From positions 18,895-24,629 of the forward strand of contig DCIL01000045.1 of the NCBI GenBank assembly GCA_002315875.1: DNA of 5,735 bases. The letters are read 5' to 3'. A program made the position numbers and the translations under genes. Shown here piece after piece: positions 1 to 5,584 of this stretch. Position 1 is the stretch's first letter, and each line of letters begins with the position of its first letter. The notes below the pieces were generated by a model. That model was not told the origin of the DNA, did no database searches, and worked only from the letters and a program-made list of their open reading frames with translations. Source of the stretch: Verrucomicrobia bacterium UBA1727 (GTDB lineage: Bacteria > Verrucomicrobiota > Kiritimatiellia > RFP12 > UBA1067).

Positions 1-1
1 C

Positions 2-952
2 ATGCGCGGCATGATCGCCGCGGGAATGTACGCTGACTCGCTCAGCATCCTCAAGGCCTTCGCCGCGTTCGAGGAGAACGGAACGTTGCCCAACATCATC
101 TACGGCAAGACCGCGGGCAATCGTGACACGACCGACGCCCAGCTCTGGTTCGTCCGCTGTGTCGAAGAGCTGGAGGCGAAGGGCGAAGACGTCACGGAAC
201 TCAGGAAGACCTGCAAGTCCATCGTCGACAATTACCTCAAGGGCACGCCGAACGGAATCCATGTCGATGGCGAGTCCGGCCTCGTCTGGTCGCCTTCGCA
301 CTTCACGTGGATGGACACGAACTATCCCGCCTGCACTCCGCGCATCGGCTATCCGATCGAGATTCAGGCGCTCTGGATCTCCGCGCTCCGCTTCGTCGGA
401 CGCACCGAGCTTGCGGACAAGACGCTCGCTTCCGTGATCAAATACTTCAAGTCACCGAAGGGCGGATATGCGGACTGTCTCGACGCTCCGAACGGCGAGA
501 GCGCGGCAAAAGCGCGTCCCGATTTCGCGGTGCGTCCCAACCAGCTCTTCCTGGTCACGCTCGGAATTCTCGAAGACGAGACGATCCTCACCTCGGCCGA
601 GGAATTGCTCGTGCCGGGCGGAATCCGCTCGCTCTCTTCGTCCGACTCCCGTTACCGCGGCGTCTACGCCGGTGATGAGGATACTTCGCGCAAGCCGGCC
701 TATCACAACGGCACGGTCTGGTGCTGGCAATTCCCGCTTTACGCCGAAGCGCTCGCGATCTTGAAGCCGCAGGCCGGCCATGTCGCGCTCTCGCTTCTAT
801 CGAGTTCCGTGGATGCGCTCAACGGCGGCACGATCGGCCACCTCAGCGAGAACATGGACGGCGATGCGCCGCATGCGCAGAAGGGCTGCACCGCCCAGGC
901 CTGGAGCGATTCCGAACTCCTGCGCGTCTGGCTCAAGCTCACCGGCAAATGA
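2..952 (+). CDS. Glycogen-debranching enzyme, C-terminal catalytic part (amylo-alpha-1,6-glucosidase, GH133-like), 5'-partial
   Basis: This is the C-terminal ~316 residues of a glycogen-debranching enzyme, which hydrolyses alpha-1,6 branch-point glucose in glycogen or limit dextrins in the cytoplasm. The visible part matches the (alpha/alpha)6-barrel GDE_C domain. Using residue numbers from the first visible ATG, the supporting motifs are RDTTDAQLWF (about 41-50), TWMDTNYPACTPRIGYPIEI (102-121), YHNGTVWCWQFP (234-245) and GCTAQAWSDSELLRVW (295-310), in the order typical of the family. The ATG at position 2 is almost certainly internal: bacterial family members usually have 600 or more residues, with an N-terminal beta-sandwich domain that would lie to the left of the window. 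The stop TGA is at 950-952. The gene is followed after 24 nt by nusB on the same strand, so it may be the upstream part of the same transcription unit or a separate one. The family call is firm; the exact substrate preference cannot be read from the sequence. Confidence 0.9.
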   Translation: MRGMIAAGMYADSLSILKAFAAFEENGTLPNIIYGKTAGNRDTTDAQLWFVRCVEELEAKGEDVTELRKTCKSIVDNYLKGTPNGIHVDGESGLVWSPSHFTWMDTNYPACTPRIGYPIEIQALWISALRFVGRTELADKTLASVIKYFKSPKGGYADCLDAPNGESAAKARPDFAVRPNQLFLVTLGILEDETILTSAEELLVPGGIRSLSSSDSRYRGVYAGDEDTSRKPAYHNGTVWCWQFPLYAEALAILKPQAGHVALSLLSSSVDALNGGTIGHLSENMDGDAPHAQKGCTAQAWSDSELLRVWLKLTGK

Positions 953-976
953 TTTAACAAATTATCATAAGATCAA
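953..976 (+). promoter_or_regulatory. AT-rich intergenic gap upstream of nusB, possible promoter or unstructured leader
   Basis: These 24 bases are nearly all A/T inside an otherwise GC-rich window. They contain TTTAAC and TTATCATAA stretches that resemble a -10 element. No purine-rich Shine-Dalgarno sequence precedes the nusB ATG. The stretch could be a promoter giving a very short or leaderless mRNA, or simply an A/U-rich unstructured ribosome landing site between co-transcribed genes. No convincing -35 element was identified, so the regulatory role is a guess. Confidence 0.3.
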
Positions 977-1423
977 ATGAATACCACGAATCCAACTCGC
1001 AGAACCGCCCGTGAATGGGCAATCCAGATGCTTACTGCGGCGGACGTCAATCCGCCGACGGACCTCGCCGCGCACGAGGAGTCGTTTTTCAACCAGATCG
1101 TCGATCTCGAAGATGTCGATGGGGGCGCGAGCAACGCCCGCGGCAAACTCCGTCAGTTCGCGGTCGAGCGCTTCGAGGGCGTGATGAACAACAAGGACGA
1201 GCTGGACGGCATCATCAGTCCGCTCCTGGACGGCTGGGACCTCTATCGCCTCGGCACCGTCGAGCGCGCCGTCCTTCGTCTCGGAACCTGGGAGCTCAAG
1301 TATTCCGACGTTCCGCCGCGCGTGACCATCAACGAAGCGGTCGATCTCGTCAACTGGTTCTCGTCATCCCGTTCGCGCGGACTCGTCAACGGTGTCCTCG
1401 ATAAGGTCTCTAAGGCGAAATGA
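977..1423 (+). CDS. nusB: Transcription antitermination factor NusB
   Basis: NusB is a small all-helical RNA-binding protein that, with NusE (ribosomal protein S10), binds boxA RNA and promotes processive transcription of rRNA operons. The 148-residue length fits the family. Visible signatures are the N-terminal Arg-rich start (PTRRTAREWAIQML, about 7-20), which corresponds to the RRxARexAlQ helix that contacts boxA; WDLYRLGTVERAVLRLGTWEL-type sequence at 87-107; VPPRVTINEAVDLV at 112-125; and GLVNGVLDKV at 135-144. The last two match the family's VxINEAVxLA and FVNGVLD motifs, with Leu in place of the usual Phe. The ATG at 977 puts the Arg motif at the expected distance from the N-terminus. 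The gene overlaps ribD by 4 nt, and association of nusB with riboflavin genes is common in bacteria. The segment around residues 21-60 is not strongly conserved and carries acidic inserts. Confidence 0.93.
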   Translation: MNTTNPTRRTAREWAIQMLTAADVNPPTDLAAHEESFFNQIVDLEDVDGGASNARGKLRQFAVERFEGVMNNKDELDGIISPLLDGWDLYRLGTVERAVLRLGTWELKYSDVPPRVTINEAVDLVNWFSSSRSRGLVNGVLDKVSKAK

Positions 1424-2370
1424 CCGATGTCGATTACATGCTCCTCGCGCTTGCTGAAGCGCGCAAGGGCGAAGGCCACACCCGGCCAAATCCGCCCGTC
1501 GGAGCGGTAATCGTCAAGCGCGGCAAGATTCTCGGAAAGGGATATCACCATCGCGCCGGAGGCGATCACGCCGAAGTGGATGCGATCAGGCACGCGAAGG
1601 GTGATCTCAAGGGCGCGACGATCTACGTGACGCTCGAGCCGTGTTCGAAGGCGGGACGCGTCGGAGCTTGTACGGACGCGATCATCGCCGCTGGAATTTC
1701 CGAAGTCGTCTACGCGATAAGCGATCCCAATCCCGTCAATCGCGGACGTGCTGCGCGCGTCCTCAGGCGTCACGGCATCCGTTGCCGCCGCCTCGATTTT
1801 TCAAAGGCCGCGGCGCTAAAGGGTGAACTTGATCAGCTGATCGCCCCGTTTGCGAAACACGTCACCACGGCTCTTCCGTACGTGACCGTCAAGATCGCGA
1901 TGTCTCTCGACGGACGCATCTGCGACCTGAAGGGTGATGCGAAGTGGATTTCCAGTGCCGTGGCGCGAAAGGCGACGGGACGCTACCGCGAGCGCGTGGA
2001 CGCGATCATGGTCGGGGCTGAGACCGTCCGCAAGGACAATCCTTCGCTCCTCTCGCACGGCAAGCGCAACGATGATCTCGTGCGCGTCATCGTTTCGCGG
2101 TCCGGCAAACTGCCGCGCAACGCGCAGGTCTTTACGGACGGACGGAACGAGACGCTCGTTTTTGCGGACGCGAAGACGGCGCTTGCGGAGCTCGGCCGCC
2201 GCGGATTCCTGCACGTCCTTTGCGAAGGTGGAATGAAGCTCGCCGTTTCGCTCGCGCAGGCGGGACTCGTGGACGAATGGATAACCGTGCTCTCGCCCAA
2301 GGTGATCGGAGAACTTCCCATCGCCAAGGCGACGGTCATCTCGAATTTCAAAGGTTACGAAGACAAATGA
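1420..2370 (+). CDS. ribD: Bifunctional riboflavin biosynthesis protein RibD (pyrimidine deaminase/reductase)
   Basis: RibD catalyses two successive steps of riboflavin synthesis: deamination of 2,5-diamino-6-ribosylamino-pyrimidinone 5'-phosphate, then NADPH-dependent reduction of the ribosyl side chain. The N-terminal deaminase domain (about 1-145) has TRPNPPVGAV (21-30), the zinc/catalytic motif HAEV (His50, Glu52) and PCSKAGRVGAC with Cys75 and Cys84 spaced as in characterised RibD, then DPNP (102-105). The C-terminal reductase domain (about 153-316) has VTVKIAMSLDGRI (155-167), VDAIMVGAETVRKDNPSL (193-210) and LCEGGMKLAVSLAQAGLVDE (267-286). At 316 residues it is shorter than the usual ~360-370, the missing length being mostly in the reductase half. 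The zinc-motif core KAGRVGA differs from the common HxGxTPP pattern. The start ATG overlaps the nusB stop (ATGA), with AAGG at 1412-1415 as a weak, close ribosome-binding site. The other riboflavin genes are not in the window. Confidence 0.94.
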   Translation: MTDVDYMLLALAEARKGEGHTRPNPPVGAVIVKRGKILGKGYHHRAGGDHAEVDAIRHAKGDLKGATIYVTLEPCSKAGRVGACTDAIIAAGISEVVYAISDPNPVNRGRAARVLRRHGIRCRRLDFSKAAALKGELDQLIAPFAKHVTTALPYVTVKIAMSLDGRICDLKGDAKWISSAVARKATGRYRERVDAIMVGAETVRKDNPSLLSHGKRNDDLVRVIVSRSGKLPRNAQVFTDGRNETLVFADAKTALAELGRRGFLHVLCEGGMKLAVSLAQAGLVDEWITVLSPKVIGELPIAKATVISNFKGYEDK

Positions 2371-2903
2371 AGAAGACGCTTTATCTTGAGCGATCGACCG
2401 GTGACTGCCGCAGCGGGGACTGGGTGGAGAAGCTCGATCTCGAGGGTATCGAACGCATTGTGGTGGGAACGGGCCCCGGCAGCTTCGCCGGCATCCGCTC
2501 GGCCATCGCCTTCGCCCGCGGCTATCAGCTCGGACGTCCCGAAGTCGAGGTGCTCGGTCTTCCTTCGGCCTGCGCTCTCGCAGAGAAGGACGTGAAACTG
2601 CTCGTCATCGGTGACGCGCGGCAAGGCAAGCTCTGGCTCGCCTATCTCGACGGCTTCACTCTCGAGCGCGAAGTCGGTCAGATCGAAACCTCTGAACTCG
2701 TTCGTGAACTTGCCGCGGGACGCTCCGTGGTGAGTCCCGATCACCGCCGTATCGGGCCGCTCCTCGCCGAGAAGTTCGGTGATGCGTATCTGGGCGAGCG
2801 CATGCCGACGGCCGAAGGACTCGAGCAATTCGATCTCGCCAATCCGTCCGCCGCCACCCAAGAGCCGCTTCCGATTTATCTCAATCCCGCTGTAAGGAAC
2901 TAA
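2367..2903 (+). CDS. tsaB: TsaB, tRNA threonylcarbamoyladenosine biosynthesis protein (short form)
   Basis: TsaB is the non-catalytic partner of TsaD in the complex that makes the universal t6A37 modification of ANN-decoding tRNAs. Identification rests on ERIVVGTGPGSFAGIR (about 29-44), the hallmark GxGPGSFTGxR of TsaB; GLPSACALAE (64-73), equivalent to the GVSSLxALA stretch; DARQGKLW (83-90), equivalent to DARxxEVY; and a C-terminal PIYLNPAV (169-176), like the PxYLR ending. The protein is 178 residues, against about 220-230 for E. coli and Bacillus. The N-terminus lacks the ILAIDTS strand and the following helix: only about 35 residues precede the GPGSF motif instead of about 65-70. The reading frame is open upstream of ATG 2367, but those codons lie inside ribD and encode no TsaB-like sequence, so the coupled ATGA start at 2367 is preferred. 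A ribosome-binding site is at best AAAGG at 2350-2354, 12 nt away. It could be a pseudogene-like remnant, but the intact frame and motifs argue for a working short form. Confidence 0.85.
   Translation: MKKTLYLERSTGDCRSGDWVEKLDLEGIERIVVGTGPGSFAGIRSAIAFARGYQLGRPEVEVLGLPSACALAEKDVKLLVIGDARQGKLWLAYLDGFTLEREVGQIETSELVRELAAGRSVVSPDHRRIGPLLAEKFGDAYLGERMPTAEGLEQFDLANPSAATQEPLPIYLNPAVRN
2894..2898 (+). promoter_or_regulatory. Shine-Dalgarno sequence of the GH42-like gene
   Basis: AAGGA lies within the last codons of tsaB, 8 nt before the ATG at 2907. This supports that start, which also places a well-formed signal peptide at the N-terminus. It is one of two clear Shine-Dalgarno sequences in the window. 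Confidence 0.6.
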
Positions 2904-2906
2904 GTC

Positions 2907-4943
2907 ATGTTCAAACGTACGCTTCTCGCTATTGCCGTTGTCTCCGGTTTCGCCGCGTTCGGTTCCGAGATCATGGAGGACGGACGCTTCACCGTCCTCA
3001 ACATCATCCCTTCAATGCCGGGACACGAAGACATCGCCGCGGCGGATGCGAAGGAATACGCCGAGCGGACGGGCTGCGAGCATGTCCTTTACTCGATGAC
3101 GCTTCATCCCGAGGGCAAGCCGGCGATGGCGAAGGTAGACAAGATTCTTGAAAGCTATCGGATCTGGGCGAAGAAGCTCGAAGGCACGGCCGCAAAGCCC
3201 GGCATCCTTCTGCAGGCGATCATCGGACACTGGCCGCGGGTCGACAAGGAGATCGAACCCTGGCAGCGCACGATCAACATCAAGGGCGATGCCGTCCGCT
3301 TCTGCATCTTCGACGAGCGCTATCAGGCCTATGTTCGCGAGGTCGGACGCAAGCTCGCCGCCGAGCATCCGTCGGTAATTCTCGGCGATGACGACATCCG
3401 CATGTTCTCTCCTCACGCCGAGTGCTTCTGTCCGCTCCACACCGCGGAATACAACCGCCGTACGGGCAAGAATTTGAGTTCGGACGAACTTCGCAAGTTC
3501 ATCTCCAAACTTGACTATCGCGATGGCGCGCACAAGGCGTTCACCGATCTTCAGGAGGATACGATCAAGCTTCTGCTTACGACCTTGCGCAGTGGCATCG
3601 ACTCGGTCGATCCGTCCATCCCCGCCGGCGTCTGTCAACCGGGCTGGGTCTGGGAGCGAGCGCGCATCGGACGTTACGCGCGCACCCTCGCCGGCAATCA
3701 TCGTCCGTTCTTCCGCCTCGGAAACGGATGGTATCGCGAGCATCTCGCGAAAACCCAGTTTCCTCAGGTGCTGACCGCGTCCATGGCCTCGTTCGAACCG
3801 TATCGCGATTTCCCGTATGTCATATCCGAGGCCGACACCTGGCCGCAGAACCTCTGGTCGAAGTCCGCCGTGTCCTATCACGCCGACCTGGTCGCCGGTG
3901 CGTTCGTGGGCATGAAGGGGGCGAAGGTCTGGTATGTGAATGCCCATCGCGGGGTGGACTATCCGGTGACGCGCCACTACACGAAGGTGATGGCCGATCA
4001 CCGCGGCTACTACGATGGCATCGTCGCTGCCATCGCCGGCAAGCGCATGCACGGACTCGTCGTGCCGCTCTTCGAGGACTTCCCCTGTCAGAACGTCAAG
4101 GATCGCGAGCCGCGCATCATGAACTACGTGGCGGACGGCTGGGCGGAGCGGATCTTCGGTGTCTACGGAATTCCCTACCGCACCTCGTACGATCTCGATG
4201 AGAAGGGTGCGGTCTATGCGCTTGGCGGATCTCAGGTCATCGCGCGCTGCACCGATGCCCAGCTCAAGATGATGCTCTCGCACAAGGTGCTAATCGACTG
4301 CGATGCCGCGCTCGCGCTGATCGCCCGCGGCTTTTCGAAGGAGATCGGTGTCGAGCTTGCCGCAGATCAGAAGCCCGGCTTCACCACCGAGCGCTGGGAG
4401 AAGGGTCGCGCCTTCGATGTTCGGTATTCCTCGACCTCCAAGAAGAAACTCTTCAAGACGCTCGACGGGGCGGATGTGCTTGCGAATCACATCTGGCGTC
4501 CTTACACCGGTGCGAGCGAGTTCGAGCGCGTTGCGCCGTCCGCCACGCTCTTCGAAAACTCGCTTTGCGGAAAGGTGGCGTTCACGGCCTATCATTTCGC
4601 GATGAGGGACGGCACGGTGGAGGCGAACGCGCGTCAGGATTATCTTTTCAAACTTATCGCCGCGCTCGAACCGTCCGTCGCCGAATACGTGAGCGCCAAC
4701 GATCAGAATACCGTCACGCTCGTGCGCCGCGGCGGTGCGGACGATGTGCTCGTCGTCTTCAATCTCAACACCGATCCGACGGGATGCCTGAAGTTCCGCC
4801 TCGCTGCGCGTCCCGAGAAGGTCGAGCGGCTCGGCAATGACGGAAAATTCCAGGCGGTTGCCTTCGAGTACGTCTCAGGACTCGTCACGCTGCCGATCGA
4901 TCTTCCCTGTTATGGTGAAACCGTCCTGAGGATTACGAAATGA
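2907..4943 (+). CDS. Secreted GH42-like glycoside hydrolase (TIM barrel plus GATase-like plus beta-sandwich), specificity unknown
   Basis: This 678-residue protein begins with a signal peptide (MFKRT, a hydrophobic LLAIAVVSGFAAF, likely cleavage near Gly19/Ser20), so it is probably exported; no lipobox Cys is present. The organisation looks like GH42 beta-galactosidase: a TIM-barrel region (about 28-375), a glutamine-amidotransferase-like middle domain (about 384-485, including the KVLIDCDAALALIARGFSKE stretch at 460-479), and a C-terminal beta-rich region (about 500-678). Cys133, Cys173, Cys175 and His178 are arranged like the four-Cys zinc site of GH42, with the last Cys replaced by His. 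The acid/base position of GH42, just before that cluster, is occupied by GDDDIR (160-165), so Asp162 or Asp163 may serve; Glu308 in YVISEADTW is a candidate nucleophile. The gene sits 3 nt after tsaB and overlaps nadD by 4 nt. I cannot name a substrate, and the similarity is by pattern only. It could also be an inactive or non-galactosidase relative. Confidence 0.65.
   Translation: MFKRTLLAIAVVSGFAAFGSEIMEDGRFTVLNIIPSMPGHEDIAAADAKEYAERTGCEHVLYSMTLHPEGKPAMAKVDKILESYRIWAKKLEGTAAKPGILLQAIIGHWPRVDKEIEPWQRTINIKGDAVRFCIFDERYQAYVREVGRKLAAEHPSVILGDDDIRMFSPHAECFCPLHTAEYNRRTGKNLSSDELRKFISKLDYRDGAHKAFTDLQEDTIKLLLTTLRSGIDSVDPSIPAGVCQPGWVWERARIGRYARTLAGNHRPFFRLGNGWYREHLAKTQFPQVLTASMASFEPYRDFPYVISEADTWPQNLWSKSAVSYHADLVAGAFVGMKGAKVWYVNAHRGVDYPVTRHYTKVMADHRGYYDGIVAAIAGKRMHGLVVPLFEDFPCQNVKDREPRIMNYVADGWAERIFGVYGIPYRTSYDLDEKGAVYALGGSQVIARCTDAQLKMMLSHKVLIDCDAALALIARGFSKEIGVELAADQKPGFTTERWEKGRAFDVRYSSTSKKKLFKTLDGADVLANHIWRPYTGASEFERVAPSATLFENSLCGKVAFTAYHFAMRDGTVEANARQDYLFKLIAALEPSVAEYVSANDQNTVTLVRRGGADDVLVVFNLNTDPTGCLKFRLAARPEKVERLGNDGKFQAVAFEYVSGLVTLPIDLPCYGETVLRITK
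4928..4932 (+). promoter_or_regulatory. Shine-Dalgarno sequence of nadD
   Basis: GAGGA within the last codons of the upstream gene, 7 nt before the nadD ATG at 4940. It supports that start and shows that nadD can recruit ribosomes itself as well as by coupling through the ATGA overlap. Confidence 0.65.
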
Positions 4944-5584
4944 GAATCGGACTTTACGGAGGGAGTTTCAATCCCGTTCATCACGGCCACATCAACATCG
5001 CCCGGCGTGCGATTGCCGAGCTTCAGCTCGACCGTCTCATCGTTCTGCCTGCGGCGGTGAATCCGTTTAAGGTGGGACTCGACCATTCCGTCGCGGCGCT
5101 CAATCGCGATTGGGAATTGAAGCTTGTCACCGCCGCCTTTGCCGCGGTCGAGAAGGCCGTGGTCGATATGCGCGAGGTCAACCGCGGCGGAGTTTCCTAC
5201 GCGATCGAGACGGTTCGTGAAGTTGCCGCGGAAAATCCCGGTGCCGAACTCTACTACATCATCGGTGAGGATTCGGTCGAGGGCTTGCCGCGCTGGAAGG
5301 AGATCGACGAGCTCAAGAAACTCGTCACCTTCAAGGCGTATCCGCGCACACCTGAGTCCTCGACTGCGATCCGTGAACTCTTCAATCGCCGCGCGGTTAC
5401 GATTAACGAGGATGAGAAACTTGCCGCGGCCGTGCGCGAAGGGGTCCTCCGCAAGAACGGATTCTGTCCCTGCCGCCTCCCGAAGAATCCCGAGTTCTTC
5501 TGTCCCTGCGAGGAGTTCCGCGCCCAGCTCGCCGATCCGTCCTTCTCGGGACTCTGCCACTGCCGACTTTACAACTGCAAATGA
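4940..5584 (+). CDS. nadD: Nicotinate-mononucleotide adenylyltransferase NadD fused to an FTR-like iron-sulfur/disulfide domain
   Basis: The N-terminal part (about 1-150) is NadD, which transfers AMP from ATP to nicotinate mononucleotide to form deamido-NAD, a required step of NAD synthesis. Evidence: YGGSFNPVHHGH (6-17), the nucleotidylyltransferase motif with HxGH; LPAAVNPFK (36-44); EVNRGGVSYAIETV (79-92); IIGEDSVEGLPRWKEI (107-122); and SSTAIR (140-145). The usual ~20-residue stretch between the RPG-like turn and SST is missing (YPRTPESST is direct). The canonical NadD ending at a GLY-type C-terminus is replaced by a Cys-rich tail: CPCR (176-179), CPCEEFR (188-194) and GLCHCRLY (204-211). 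This matches the catalytic subunit of ferredoxin:thioredoxin reductase, including His207 between the last pair. By homology Cys176, 188, 190 and 206 would bind a [4Fe-4S] cluster and Cys178/Cys208 would form the active disulfide. It overlaps dnaX by 4 nt. The NadD call is firm and the FTR-like call strong by motif; what the fusion does is unknown. Confidence 0.9.
   Translation: MRIGLYGGSFNPVHHGHINIARRAIAELQLDRLIVLPAAVNPFKVGLDHSVAALNRDWELKLVTAAFAAVEKAVVDMREVNRGGVSYAIETVREVAAENPGAELYYIIGEDSVEGLPRWKEIDELKKLVTFKAYPRTPESSTAIRELFNRRAVTINEDEKLAAAVREGVLRKNGFCPCRLPKNPEFFCPCEEFRAQLADPSFSGLCHCRLYNCK
5402..5581 (+). other. FTR-like catalytic domain encoded at the 3' end of nadD
   Basis: Residues about 155-214 of the NadD product form a compact unit: an acidic/alanine-rich helix (INEDEKLAAAVREGVLRKNG, 155-174) followed by three CxC pairs. 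Stand-alone FTR beta-like proteins begin with a similar helix leading into (N)GYCPCRL. The spacing here is CxC-X9-CxC-X15-CxC, against CxC-X16-CxC-X8-CxC in the cyanobacterial enzyme, so this resembles the short bacterial versions containing a CPC/CMCKEFR-type middle segment rather than the plastid type. Cys213 is an additional seventh cysteine. A separate start inside the frame (GTG at 5432) exists but has no ribosome-binding site, so expression as part of NadD is favoured. Confidence 0.75.

Noticed and set aside
1243..1773. Minus-strand open frame of 176 codons across the nusB/ribD junction
   Set aside because: It crosses two firmly identified genes and its translation shows no family resemblance.
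2220..2366. Possible N-terminal extension of TsaB inside ribD
   Set aside because: The frame is open, but the extra ~49 residues are Arg/Gly-rich, lack the IDTS strand that a longer TsaB would need, and overlap the conserved end of the RibD reductase domain; the ATGA start at 2367 fits the operon pattern.
3012..4283. Long minus-strand open frame of 423 codons opposite the GH42-like gene
   Set aside because: It lies fully antisense to a gene with a signal peptide and recognisable fold motifs; the translation is Arg/Val/Asp/His-rich with no known motif, as expected for a mirror frame of GC-rich coding DNA.
5432..5584. Internal GTG start giving a separate small FTR-like protein
   Set aside because: No Shine-Dalgarno sequence precedes it and it would cut into the predicted helix ahead of the first CxC; the continuous NadD frame is the simpler reading, though an internal start cannot be excluded.
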